From assembly GCA_016758965.1 (NCBI GenBank), contig JAEPRB010000004.1, positions 62,001 to 126,000 on the forward strand: DNA of 64,000 nt. The letters are read 5' to 3'. The number at the start of each line of letters is the position of its first letter. The first letter of the stretch is position 1. The notes below the pieces were generated by a model that saw only the letters and a list, made by a program, of their open reading frames with translations, searched no databases and had not been told where the DNA came from. The translations under genes and the position numbers were made by a program. Shown here in pieces: positions 23,864-38,878 of the stretch. The stretch is from Circinella minor (Eukaryota > Mucoromycota > Mucoromycetes > Mucorales > Lichtheimiaceae).

Positions 23864-26800
23864 ATGGCTATTGAACAAAGTATTCTTGAAAACCTTTTTA
23901 CTCAATTTATTGACCAAGGTTTACAAACACGTCATCTTGATGGTGTTATTAAAACTCTTGATGGTCAATTCTTACTTTCAACTCAACATGTACATTACTT
24001 TATATTAAAATGGATGAAAGAACATGGTAACGTTTTCCCTTTTCTCTCCTTATTTTCTTTTTCTTAAAACGGATAGAGTACGGAGACAAAGAGAAGAGGA
24101 GATACATATATACACACACGTACATATACATATAATTCTTCCTATCTCCTGTTTTTTTTTTAAACAAACCCTTTCCATACCTTCCTCCCCCCCCCTTTTT
24201 TTTTTCTATAGTAATAATAACATGAATTTATTATAGGGAGAATGACAATTCTTGAAATTGCACGCGAGTTAAATGTTGATCAAAAAGACATTCTCGACGC
24301 ATGGTCTGTGCTAGCGCCGCAGCAAAACTGGACAATAACTGATGACTTGCTTTTATCAAGGTAGCTATAGTAAAAAAAAAAAAAAGAGCGAGAGAGAGAG
24401 AAAAAAAAATAATTTGAATTATAGTTACTAATTTTATCTTAGTGCATATATTGATACAATTCCAAATGAATTACGATCTCAAATAGATCAAGCAAAAGGT
24501 CATCTATCTATCATTTCTTTAGCACAATATTTACGACTTCCATATATATTTTTATCCAAAGTAAGATAATCGATTATTCTTCTTTTTTTATATATAAAGA
24601 TCAAGAAAGGTATTATTATAAATATACTAATAACACCACTTTTAATCTATTATTCAAAATAATAATTATAATAATAATATCTACATATATTAAATAATTT
24701 ATAATAGCAATTGGATCAAATTGTTGTTAAAGAAAATTATATTCGATTAAGTCAATTACCAGATATAATAATGACATCCAATTATTTTGAACGCGTTAAA
24801 ACTTCTATACTTGAATCACTTCAAAAAGCAACCGAGTAAGGAAAAAAAAATATTGCGTGTGTAGTATATGTGTCTGTGTGTATGTGTATATGTATATATA
24901 TGTATGTGCATGTATATATATTTTTGGGGGTGGGGGAGAAGGAAAATGAAACAAAATAATACAGAAAAAATAAAATAAAAGCAGGATTATGAGAATGTAG
25001 ACTAAGAAAAAAAATATTTAACATAAATAGACCCCTATCTATGTTTAAACTACAACGTAATACCGATAGCTTGGAATCACAAGAGACTCTATTTTATGGT
25101 AAAAAAAAAAAAAAGAAAATTACATTTGCTACTGTTTTCTTTATTATTATATTTTATTAATAATAATGATGAGATGTTATCACATAAATAGTTTTATTAG
25201 AAACTATTATTCGTAGTAATGAATTGAAAGGTACATTTCGTGGTAGACGAGAAAAGTCTATTTATGTTCCACATTCCTACAGGGACCGTCAAATATCTTT
25301 AATTACCTCCTTACTTGAAGCAAGTGGCTATATTGGTAATATATACAGAATCTTTTTTTTTTATTTATTTATTACTTATATCATTAATATTTTTAATTTA
25401 AAAAAAAAATCAAAGTAAACTAATAATTAGAGTTATTGGGATAACTTAGAATATGTAACTGTTGAACACCATTATGGTTATAATAACCCGAAAGATTTAT
25501 TATTGCGCCAAAATAATGATCTTCAATTACTTGATACATGTGCAATAACACCCTCTTTATTGGAAAAATTACAAGATAAAATTGAGAATGTATCGACTAC
25601 TGGATATTATATTGATATGTCGGTTAGTAGTAGTAACTATAGTAACTATAATAACTTTAATTTTATTTTGTATTTAATCGGATTAAATTATATTATATTA
25701 TATTATATTTTTTTTTTCAAATAAGGAACATGTACCTTTCGTTTTCACTGCTACAGATACTGCTTCGCTTTTAGATATTGCTGTAGCTCGTATACCAAAA
25801 AAACAACGTCCATCCATACTTGGATCTAGATTCGTCACTACTGCAGAATATTTAAAATCTATTGTATCGACAGCTCAATCCTATCTTGATCGTCGTGCAT
25901 TACAAGAAATACAAAATGAGAAAAAGCTACATAGTGGGAAAGGCAAAAAAAAATTATCAGATGAAAAATCAACTACAAAACTTACAGATGAGGAGGTAAA
26001 AAAAAAAAAAGTTCCGTGATTATTTTATTATATAGTATAGTTGAATATATAATTATTGACACACGGCATCATTATCTTTTATTTATTTACTGGTTAACAT
26101 CTTATATAGATAAAAGATTATCTTGTCAAAGAGCAAAATTTAAATAATGATTTTGCAACTTTTGCAGTACCTGTAATTCGAAGATCAATGCAACAAGCAT
26201 TTACAAAAGCTCTTCAAACAGTTTATATTGCCCCTACTACTTTGAATAATGGATTATCGGAACCTATTTTACGTGAAAGAGATATTCTTCGTGATCTTCG
26301 ACGAAAAATTTATTTTACTCGACAAGCTGTATTACTTTTTGATGGTGAGTGATTATTAATGAGTTATTTATTTAATAGAAATTAATCAATATTAAAAAAA
26401 AAAAAACTTGATATCATTTTATAGATGATTCTGCTAGAAAAAGCTTGGAAAAATATATTGTCCGTCAATTAGGATTACAGTTTTTGTTTCATATAGCTAT
26501 TTTGAATTATCTTGAAAATGGTGAAAATCCTGGGGAAGATATTATAAATACAACATTAGAAGAAGTTATGAAGGAAAAATTGACCAAGTTTTCCAATGAT
26601 CAGAATGATCATTATGGTATCACTGAATTAATACCTACAGTTTTAAATGGAAAGGTAAAAAAAAAAACTGGTTTTTTGCTTTTCAAAGATAATGCCCGAT
26701 TAACTAAACCGATTTTTTTTTTTTTACTTGTCAAAAAAAGAAAGCAGATGATTTAATATCATTTTTAAAAGATACACCGCCAGATTTCCTTGGACTTGAT

Positions 26801-27216
26801 TCTTTAGATGAGAATGCTCAAAAGTATGTTGTTTTATATTTTACAAAGTAACTGACATGATGTTGCTAGGGAACAGCGTACTTAAATGTTTATTTCTTAT
26901 TAGGGATACATGTAATAGTGTTACCAAGGCACTGACCAATCAATTAGAAAATACTCCGGTTTCTACAGTAACAGCACCTTTAATTCTTCATTTGACAAGT
27001 ATTCTTTGTTTCCAGGCATTGTATCATTTACCACTTTATGTATCTGGTAAATATGTACCTCATATTATCAAACAAGTATCAGTTAATTTGAATTCTAATG
27101 ATAACCAAATAATATCAAATGCTCATACTATGATCATGTCAAGTAGAAAGGATTCATCCTTATTTGACCCTAATGTCCTGCAAAATGTCTATGATCTTGG
27201 TTTAAAAATAAAGTAA
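23864..27216 (+). CDS. UFL1: E3 UFM1-protein ligase 1 homologue
   Basis: Twelve exons (23864-24026, 24237-24360, 24443-24560, 24708-24835, 25031-25098, 25192-25335, 25450-25622, 25726-25995, 26110-26344, 26425-26654, 26741-26823, 26904-27216) encode 682 residues, somewhat shorter than the roughly 790 of animal UFL1. Colinear family landmarks include TLDGQFLLSTQHV near the N-terminus, GTFRGRREKSIYVPHSY, then TGYYIDMSEHVP, a basic Lys-rich linker (KGKKKLSDEKS), and C-terminal PLILHLTSILCFQALYHLPL followed by GKYVPHIIKQV. UFL1 is the scaffold-type ligase that, with DDRGK1 and CDK5RAP3, attaches UFM1 to ER-bound ribosomes. It has no RING or HECT domain, and none is seen here. The intron before exon 7 must use the AG at 25448-25449; the earlier AG would bring in a stop. 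Confidence 0.9.
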
Positions 27217-27394
27217 CACTTTTATTTTTATTTTTTTAAAAAAAAAAACGTGTCGGAAAACCAACATGGAGACTCTGTGTAACACAAATACACGCTTTTC
27301 TTTCTGGTTTTTTTTTTTTTTATATACATATATAAAGTAGCTTTAAGTCCCTTTATTTATTTATTTATTTTTTTTATTTGTTCATCACGATCCG

Positions 27395-30300
27395 ATGGAC
27401 CCATATAATCAATATCCTCGAGCACATAACCAAGGTTATGCTAATGGAAACGACTATAACGACAATTTCTCCGAAATTGAAGGTTTGAAGAAGAAAAAGA
27501 GGGGTGGTGGTGATTTAGTGTTATAAAGTGTTGTTGTTTTGTCCATTTTGAGAAATAAAACATGATGCTTATTATTAAATTGGTTTTAATGACAGCTGTA
27601 TTGCAAGAAATTCATAATGGTTGGGAATTTATGCTTGACGAAAACGTAAATTGTTTAATTTCAAATACAATGATGTAAATTCCGTTTTATGAATATTTAT
27701 ATAATACCTGTCAGACTTATTTTTGAACTCGTTTGATTATATTATAACAATAGTTTGATCCTGTAACTTTGGCCCTGGCACTTATGGATGATAGTTCAGT
27801 TGGAAAAGAGAAAGATTATAGAACTTTTCGTAGAATGTTAAATAACTTGGATGCTTCACTTGAATCAATTGTGGATGGTGAATATCAATAATACTGAACG
27901 ATAATATGGATAAATTATATTTATTGAATTATTGCTTATATCAACTCAATTCATTTTTATAGACTACTATAAGGGGTTCAATAATTCAATTGGTACATTT
28001 GGTGGCGTGTTACAACATATTAATGGTAAATAGTGATTTTTATTTTTTTTTATTTTGACAACATGAAATTGAAAAAAAAAAGAAAACCTGACGCGTGATG
28101 TATGTTGTGGATAGATTCACAAGATCGTGTGGCACAAATGAAAAGTAGTTTACGAAAATGTAAAGGGGAATTACTTGAAAAGCGTACAGATTTATTAAAT
28201 ATGTGGCATAAAAGTGAACAACATAAAGAAATGTTGAATCTCTTAGAAACAATGTGAGTTGTAGTTGCATGATTTTTAATTTTTTTGGGGTGCGGGATAA
28301 AAAAAAAAAGCTGTTCGGATTAATCAAGTAAATATTTTTTTCAGCGAAGAAATACGATCAACACCCGAAAAAGTAGAACGAATGATGAATAGCAAACATG
28401 TTCTTTCGGCTGCAGAGTTATTAATCCAATCTACACATACAGTGAATAGCAAAGATATGAAACAAATTGGAGCACTTGATGATTTACGCAGAACATTGGA
28501 AGGTCAAAAGAATGTAAGTCATTATGTTTTATTAATGCCTAAATGATATATGATGATAAACCAACTAAAAAAAAAATACAAATTATCTTTTTTTTTTCTT
28601 TTGGTAATAGACATTATATGACCTTTTAATTGAAGAACTTCATAATCATTTATATTTGAAAAGCTCATTTTGTGATAATCGATGGTCTGTTTATGTCCCA
28701 GAACAACAATCTTGTAAGTGATAATTTAATACCAATAGTATACAAAATATGAAAGTGTTCAAAATTTTCTAATTTGTCATGATAATAGTACCCAAATCAG
28801 ATCTCAAACCAAGAAGGTAAATATAAAGGTTTAAAAAATAATATCGTCATAGACATAAATCGAATGTTAGAAATTCATTAATGATTCTTTTTTTTTTCTT
28901 TTTTTGGTTGGATAATAGTTTTACAAGTGTAACACAAGGGAATGTGGATTTGGGTAAATATTTGTATATTTTGAATTAAAACATGGTCTCGACAAGGAAC
29001 TAAAACTAATAATTATATAAATAGATGTTGATGATAGTGAAGAAAATATGTTTGCAGTCGATGAAAATGCTATTGTGAGTTATATGAAGTCCCTACGCTT
29101 TTTTTTTTTTTTTTGATAAGTCAAATTTATTTAAAGATTATACTTTCTTGAATAGTTGATAGAAGACATCGAGAAAAATCCAGAGACAGATTCTTATTAT
29201 TATATGGAAATCATTATGGAATCATTAGCAATATTGGGTGAAATTCCATCTGCGATGGAGGTATAGCGAATATTTTTTTTTATTTTTTGCTTCATATGGC
29301 TGTATAAATACTCACCCATTTTTATTTATTTATTTGGGGGTGGAATGTCATATTAGACTGTCAAAGAAAGATTACCATTGGAAATTCATCGACTTGTGGA
29401 TAAAACAATTAGTGAAGTAGAGGATCGGTATGTTGTTATTTTATTTTATAAAGGATGACTTCAATTATCATGATACAATTGAAAAATTATTGTAATAGTA
29501 TTATAACTCATATTTTTATTTCAGACGCTCGGCTGCCAATAACAAAGAGAAATTAGATAGACAGTCTGGAGATGCTTTGGATATCTATTGTCTTGATAGA
29601 GCTAATAATGAATCTAAAACCGAAATTCTTAAAGATTTATTATGGACTTTATATTCTAAATTAGAAGCTATACTTCGCGGTTTTAGATTCACTGAAACTT
29701 GTGCAAGACGGATTAAAAAGGTACGTAGTAGTATTGTAAAATCATGGATAAAAAAAAAAGATCGGTTATTAACATAGCCATACGGTTTTATTAATCTCAC
29801 TATAGAGATTAATAGCAGCTCGCGAGTTCGATGGTAAAATTCAATAATACATATATTTTCATATTTTATGAGAGAGCTTTGATATAATAGAAAATCCTGT
29901 CTTTTTATTGTCACATATAGGCACTCAAGATACCTTCCGCATATACCATTTCCATGAGATATGGAGGCCTGTACAAGCAGAGGTGAGCAGTTATCCTTAC
30001 CAGCCTTTAAAATAGTTTTTACACCAATACATACTAATCAACCACATCACATTTATTTATATATTTTAGATCCGTACCCTTCTTCAAGACTATTTATCAA
30101 ACCAAGAACGTACTTTGCAAAAGAAGACCATAGATATTAATTTTTTCACATTTTCTCGCGATAAGAACAAACCACTATTTTCATTTACCGAAAGTCCTCA
30201 AGATAAAGAACTGGACGATGCCTATTCAGCAGTTCAATCCAATCTATATACATCGCTTAGAAAACAAGTGCCTGGTTTCGATAAAGATTTTGTCAAACAA

Positions 30301-32929
30301 GATTCAATGCTTCATTCAAGTATTATTGATAAATATGCCAGCGATATGGCCTATAGAGGGCATAAATTGCTCATTAAACCGGATGCATACAATGTCAGCG
30401 TTCTGCTTCAGCCTACCATGGCATTCCTTGTTCGTCTGCGACAAGTATTCCCAAACTAGTAAGTAGGGTGTGAAGTATATATATATATATATATATAATT
30501 ATTATGCATGAAATTAATTTTTACTAATAATCTGTAAATATTCTTTTTTTGTTATAAGCGACGATAAAAATGCTGAAGGATTTGGTAGCTTCTTGGATGA
30601 TTTTGCTATCAATGTATTCTTGCCACAAATCGAAGAAAAGGTGATGCAATTGATCAGTCATGCAACTGTCGGTATGGATGCTTTCCAAGATGATCGTAAT
30701 TATAGGAATTTATCCAAGTATCCAATTGTCAAGGTAAAAAAAAAAAAACAGCTCGTTCCTTGTGTATCCATGTTACATAGTGTATTTTTTTGGTCACTAC
30801 AAGAGAGCAATGTTCGGACTTTTTAACACCAAATTTTTTTTATATGACAGAGTGCAGTTGCATTAATTAGTTTAATTCAAAGTTTATGCCGAACCATGCA
30901 TTCTATGCCTTTCCATACAGATGAATATATTCGTATGATTGAGGTCGTTTTACTCAAATACTATGAGAAATGCTATCAACGATTTTATTGTATGTATATA
31001 ACGTTTTTTTTATTCCATATTAATTTTGGATAATTAATTGTAAATATGTATTTTTTTTAATTATAGCCACCGTTGCTCGAGGTGGATCATCCGGTAATGA
31101 GGACACCCGAGAAATGGATATTAGTACTAGTGGTGATTGGGCCCAAGATGAAAATTTGATTGCCTTGCTTGCTCAAAATCCTTATTTCAATGATGATACG
31201 GTAAGCCAACAGCAATAAAAAAAAAAAGAAGAAAAAAGTCAAAATACATTGGAATTTTTTTTTATTAACACTGATTTTTTTTAATGGTAATAGCGTGCAG
31301 ACTTTGAGTTTGTAAAGGCCCTCAATCAAACTGTAAATACAGTTTTTCTTTTATTTTCTATTATAATATTTCAATATATTTACTAATACTTAATGTTACC
31401 TTTTTTTTTTAGGAAATTACTATGGAATTTAAACTTAAAGAGGAACGCACCTTTGATAGTGAAGAACTTATATTTGAATCAAAGCGCCTGGTTGCGCTCG
31501 GAAGACTTTATCACAGTTTGGTAATTAGTTTGAAGTCTTCTATATGTGCTACGAAGAATAAATTAAAGTCTAACAAGCATTATTTTTTTTATCTATATTT
31601 ATGTACAGAAATGGTTTGTTCGTGAAATATGGGAATTGCGTGTGCCAAACCAACAATTGAAACTTCCATCCTTACCTTCTGGAACCTTTGGTAACACCGA
31701 CTTTGAAAATGAACCCGGGTTACCAGATGTAAGTCACTCATTTATTATTATATAATAGCGGTATAGAGAATCTTGGAATTTCAATGCACACAAGTTTATT
31801 AACAAAAGGGGATTACTTGGATGTTTTTTTTTGTTCTAGGGAACAAGCTCTCGCAGATGGTCTATTGCTGGTAATGATAAGAACTCTTTATTGGCTCCGG
31901 ATGATTCAGGACCTATTTTATTACCTCTCAAGAACGAAGCTGCTAGGTAACATAGAACTATAAATGAAAATAGAAGTATAGGACTAGTAAATAATGCATA
32001 GTATTAATGAATTATTACTTTGGTTTTCTTTTTCTGTTTCTAGACGCTTTGATACATTGTTAACAACTTATCAGCAGTTGGCAGAAACATGTCTTTTTAC
32101 TTTAAGATTGGAAAATCGATGTCATGTTATTTATTATCTTGAAATGGCAATGCAAGAAGTATGTAGGAGAATGTATTTTCTTTTTTAAAAAAAAAGTCCC
32201 AAAAATTCTTATCTTTATTATTTTTTATTTGTAGGGAAACTATTATCTTGAAGACGAAACTTATGAACCTGATCCATATATTATTACTCTTAATCAAGAT
32301 TTGGTAGAAGTGGATGATTGTATAACAGCATCCTTACCACCCAAAGATGAATTGTGAGTTATCCTGTAATTGTTCTTTAGAAACTAAAAAGGTTTCAATA
32401 CAATACTAACAAGTGTAATGGTCTTCTTTGGATTTAAATAGGTTTGCTTTCGATGGTTTACCAGCTTTGATTGTTCATATTCTTATCAGTGAAGCAAGTC
32501 ATATTAAACGAATGAATTCCAATGGTGTTCAAAAGATGATGCGTAACATTCTTGCTCTACAACAAAATTTGGCTAACTTTGTACCACCTTCACAAAACTC
32601 GGTGATGGAACGCGCAAGAGAATATTATCAATTATTTAACTTGGGCAGTGAGGTAATTATAAAGTTACTGATCAAAAGATAAATCATTGTTTACTTACAG
32701 CTCTTCTTTTATATATGTACAGGGTCTGATACGAAATATTAGTGAAAACGGTCCACGATTTACATTCGACGAGTATCGTATTATTCTTGGATTGATCCAT
32801 GATATCAAGAAAGGAACTGAGGATGATACTGGAGCTGCAGATACTGTTGACGAAGATGAATCATCTAATGATAGCTATAGTGCATGGTTATTGAAATTAG
32901 ATGATGTCATGGCAAAGTATGAAATCTAA
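27395..32929 (+). CDS. SEC8: Exocyst complex subunit Sec8 (EXOC4)
   Basis: I can join 27 exons into an intact frame of 1057 residues: 27395-27482, 27596-27645, 27754-27877, 27963-28025, 28115-28253, 28345-28513, 28611-28713, 28789-28816, 28919-28953, 29025-29074, 29156-29260, 29357-29427, 29525-29720, 29806-29833, 29921-29982, 30070-30458, 30559-30733, 30851-30989, 31067-31200, 31294-31332, 31413-31520, 31609-31728, 31840-31946, 32044-32158, 32235-32353, 32442-32652, 32723-32929. The N-terminal Sec8 domain shows the family pattern: SLRKCKGELLEKRTDLLNMW, LLETIEEIRSTPEKVERMM, SKHVLSAAELL, then ELHNHLYLKSS. The C-terminal part is helical. Length fits the family (yeast about 1065, human about 970). 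Sec8 is a core rod subunit of the exocyst, which tethers Golgi-derived vesicles to the plasma membrane at growing tips. The start lies 178 bases after UFL1 on the same strand. Confidence 0.93.
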
Positions 32930-33186
32930 TAACTACGTAAAAGAAAAAACTTTGCAAATGGAAAAAAAAAATACATTTTATTTTGAGATACTATATGCAA
33001 TTAATTGGTCGTTTGTGTATACATTAAAAAAAAAGGCTAGTTGTGATAGGTGTATTTGAAAAGGTTACTGGTTGTATATTTGTGTAAGAGTCGAGTGAAT
33101 GAATTGTGTTTGTGTATGGGTATTTGTAGTGCGTCTTTAATATATATGTATATGATTTAGTATTTCGATTTTTTATCGTTATGTTA

Positions 33187-35020
<1,834 letters not shown>

Positions 35021-36084
35021 AATTGAGAGATTTATTCGTTTTTAGTATCAATAAAAAAAAAGGTGAGCAAAAAAGAAGAGAGATAAAAAAAAAAGAGAAA
35101 AGATCAAAAAAAGGATTTTGTTTCGGAACTCGGTCTACTCTCTACTTTTGTGTACTGTCGCCAAGGGTCATGTGTAACCTTATATCCTTAAATAGTATAC
35201 TATGCAATCTTTTTAAGCTGTTTAAATATCAAAGCATTAATACTCCTTTATAATGTTAAAGTAGTAATAGCAATAAATAAATCATTAATTTAAATTGATA
35301 ACATAAAAAAATATTCAATGTGTTCACATAGTTATTTTGTGTTACATTTTTATTTGTCGAAAATAAAAATCCTATATAATAATCTAAAACTTTCGGAATT
35401 GGAACAAAGTAGATCGATACAGCAGTGGGTTTTTTTTCTCCTTTGTATTATAACGATAAGCTAAAGAGTTGGTCACATTTATAATATCTTATTAGTAGTT
35501 AATAAACTTTTGAATTATTGTCAATGTATATTATTTTAAACATATCGACAATACTCGGTTTTCGAGTATCATGTTAGATGTGGTTTTGAAATTAATCACA
35601 AGTCTATTGATTACATATTATAAGTATTATGTAATGAAGTATTAATAAACAATATTAGAAATTTGAAGGAAGGTGATACTCTATATTGATACTGAAAAAG
35701 ATTCATTATTTATACCTTCCAAGGCTTGTAATAATGCTGGATATTACTTGGCCAAATTCATGCTAAAAAAAAACATCCTGCTGCTGTCATATTTCAATGG
35801 TAGCACTTGTACCTGAAATAAAAGTTATCAGAATCAGTTTTGATATAGTTGCAAAAAAAAACATCAATAGACATTTAAAAAAATAAAACACTCTATTTTC
35901 TCTTCAATGTTATTATTAGCAACAAGGCTGGACTTTCTCAATTAAGAAACATATAAACACAGAAATATTTGGTATGCTCACTCGCGCCACCCGTTCCGCA
36001 ATTATTTTTTAGATATATACGTGCAGTTATGTTTGTCAACTTTTTGTGGTTGCTCAGCCTTTTCTCAATCTCTTCCTTCATCTA
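35021..36084. other. Intergenic region between divergent genes
   Basis: Contains the promoter of the kinase (leftward) and of the small membrane protein (rightward). AT-rich, with no domain-bearing ORF. Confidence 0.5.
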
Positions 36085-36528
36085 ATGAATAGACATGATG
36101 TTCTCGCAGTCAATAACCGACGTCCTATATTTAACAATAATGGACGAATTGTACAGTTTTTCAAAAGACATTTCACAAGATCTCGGAGGATTTTTACTAT
36201 AGCACGTTTTAAAAGAATAGCTACAACTACTACTAGTACTCATAGACATCGCCATCACGATCACCAACTTCAACAAAGACAACAACAATTAGATCCTCCA
36301 CGATGGACAATGGTTACGATTAATATAAATGCTGTTGGTGAACTAACGACATATCAAATTAATGGTGTTCTTTTATGTGTTCTTGCAATAATTCCATTAC
36401 TATTTTTCGCCTTTTACCAGTTTGGGAGAGTATTAGGATTATTAGAAGTTGTATTATTTGGCATTGATGACATATTGAGAACTACTTGTTTTTCTATAAC
36501 AAGAATCTTTACCCGTCTTTTTTTTTAA
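36085..36528 (+). CDS. Small single-pass membrane protein, unknown function
   Basis: An intronless frame of 147 codons begins MNRHDVLAVNNRRPIF. The first half is strongly basic, with Arg-rich FKRHFTRSRRIFTIARFKR and a His/Gln-rich patch (THRHRHHDH, QLQQRQQQ). The second half holds one clear transmembrane segment (GVLLCVLAIIPLLFFAFYQFG), followed by a second more amphipathic hydrophobic stretch and a Phe-rich end. A basic N-terminus before the helix predicts a cytosolic (or matrix) N-terminus. The frame continues open upstream to 36046 but without an earlier ATG. I do not recognise a family. The gene sits 252 bases before the biotin protein on the same strand. Confidence 0.5.
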   Translation: MNRHDVLAVNNRRPIFNNNGRIVQFFKRHFTRSRRIFTIARFKRIATTTTSTHRHRHHDHQLQQRQQQLDPPRWTMVTININAVGELTTYQINGVLLCVLAIIPLLFFAFYQFGRVLGLLEVVLFGIDDILRTTCFSITRIFTRLFF

Positions 36529-36780
36529 TCAGTATATTTTATTATCATAACAGTTTCTCAGCGTGGGGATTGAGCTGAGTAAGGAAAATTCAATCCTCTT
36601 GCATTTTTTTTTATATGCCTGTGTTATTTCTTTTATTATTTTGTAAACTTCTTGATTTTTTTTCCCAAACAATATTTATACACACAAAATAATCCCCTCT
36701 CTTTATTTGTATACCATTTTTTCTTGTTTTAATTTTTTTAATACCATCAATATTATCATAATCCTCTTTTTTATATAAAT

Positions 36781-38878
36781 ATGACCAAATTGCTTGTTGC
36801 AAATCGAGGTGAAATTGCTATCCGTGCATTGACTGCTGCAACTGAATTAGGGTTGCAAACTGTGGCAGTTTATTCAGATGAACAAGATAAAGGCCATTGT
36901 CGTTTCGCCGATCAATTTGTCAAATTAAAAACTCCCGGATCTTTTCTTAATACAAAAGAAATAATTGATGCAGCAAAGAGGTTTGTTTATTATTATTGTT
37001 ATTTTTAATCTACCCTTATTTCATAGCAACAAAAATAAGAAAACTCAACACTTTTTATGCAATAATATGTTTACTATGGTAACCATAGTGTAGGAGCCAA
37101 TGCTATTCATCCCGGTTATGGTTTTTTGTCAGAGTCAACTGAACTTGCGGAACAATGTAAATTAAACAATATTTTATTTGTTGGGCCATCTGCCTCCTGT
37201 ATTGCTGCTGTAGGCGACAAAGTATCTGCGCGTCAAGTCGCCAAACAAGCCAATGTACCTGTTATTCCTGGCACAGAAGAATCCGTGACCGACCCAACTC
37301 AAGTCTACGCATTTGCTGAAAAATATGGATATCCTCTGATGCTAAAAGCACGCGATGGTGGTGGTGGTCGTGGAATTCGTATGGTTCATTTACAATCTGA
37401 AGTGACCGATGCATTAGAACGATGCATTTCGGAATCTCCTTCGAAACAAGTATTTATTGAGAAGGCCATTATGGGTGCTAAACACATTGAAGTTCAAATT
37501 TTGGGCGATCGTCATGGTAATTTGATCCATTTATTGGAACGCGACTGCTCAGCTCAACGACGATACCAAAAAATCATTGAAGTTGCACCTTGTCCCTCGT
37601 TATCGAATGAATTACGCACACAGATTCACAACGCAGCAGTTCGTTTGGGTCAACATATCCATTATGATTCAGTGGGTACAGTTGAGTTTCTTGTCCAGGC
37701 AGATCAAAATGCTTTTTATTTCCTTGAAGTCAATCCACGTATTCAAGTCGAGCATACTATCACGGAACAAATTACAAACGTCGATCTTGTCCAGAGCCAA
37801 ATCCGTGTTGCTTTTGGTGAACGTTTAGATCAACAACTAGGATTAACTCAGGCCAGTATTCCTTTAAATCCTCATTTGGTTGCCATTCAAGCACGTGTGG
37901 TAGCAGAAAATCCACGAAATAACAATATGTTGTCCGTTGGTAAAATTACAAATGTTCATTTTCCTCAAGGCCAAGGTATACGTATTGATACATGGATCAA
38001 ACCTGGTTGTATTGTTCTTCCAGTAAGTTTTTCTTTTCAGCCGATTCTGATTCGTTCTATTCTTAAAAATATATAAATAACTTATACTATAATCTTAGAC
38101 ATTCGATTCGTTATTGGCCAAGATCATCGTTACTGGTCAATCTTTTACCGATGCTGTATCCAAAGTAAAACTCGCTTTACAGCGTACAGAAATTACTGGT
38201 GTCGAAACTAACCTTGACTTTCTGTCAGCCCTCATGTCTAGCGACGATATAGCCAACAACTTAATGAAAAAGATACATATCAAGACTCTTGAAGAACAAA
38301 TGAACATCTTACTTGATGCAAGCACCACATTTGCCCATGAACGCCGAGCACGGGCTGCTGCTATTGTTGCTGAGGCTGGTGATGATAATACATTTGCCGC
38401 TGTTGCTCCGACATCACTAGCTTTCCGTCCAGGTGACGCATTTAATATAGAGTTAAGCGATACAAATGACAAAGATACATTACAAGCACATACACTTCAA
38501 ATCGAATCGATCTCTACCAATAATTTCCCAGAAGAATTCGTTGCAGAAATACAGACATCGCTTTCAAGCCAACCTATTGCTATTTCTGTTAGCCGAAAAT
38601 CTGCTGTTGGCTCCAAGTTACGACGAAAGGCATCACCACGAAACCCATCTGAACTTGCATCACCTGTAACTGGTATGCTTGTCGAAATTAACGTCAAGGA
38701 AGGTGATCAAGTGGATGTGGGACAACAACTGTTTGTGATGAGTGCTATGAAGATGGAAACAGTAGTTAAGGCATCTGTAGCTGGTCGTGTACAGGGTATT
38801 TATGCCAATGCCAATGATCTTGTGGAAGCAGGAGATCTTATTTTAGAAACATCTGAAGCAAAAGAAAGCAAGCTATAA
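36781..38878 (+). CDS. Biotin carboxylase plus biotin-carrier protein without carboxyltransferase
   Basis: Three exons (36781-36980, 37089-38022, 38099-38878) encode 637 residues. The biotin carboxylase part has ANRGEIAIR near residue 8, an ATP-grasp Gly loop DGGGGRG near 155, ERDCSAQRRYQK near 220 and EVNPRIQVEHTITE near 280. After a short linker of about 170 residues comes a biotinyl domain with MSAMKMET, whose Lys596 is the biotin site. The linker is far too small for the carboxyltransferase domain of pyruvate carboxylase, although the sequence blocks resemble the pyruvate-carboxylase branch. The architecture equals an alpha subunit of the propionyl- or methylcrotonyl-CoA carboxylase type and would need a separate beta partner, which is not in this window. 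No mitochondrial presequence is seen, so it is probably cytosolic. Substrate unknown. Confidence 0.88.

Noticed and set aside
25431..25449. Apparent frameshift or premature stop at the start of UFL1 exon 7
   Set aside because: It appears only if the AG at 25429-25430 is used. The next AG, at 25448-25449, joins in the correct phase and gives GYIEYVTVEHH, consistent with the family, so no defect is needed.
36046..36084. Upstream extension of the small membrane protein
   Set aside because: The frame is open but begins with GTG; the first ATG is at 36085 and was used instead.
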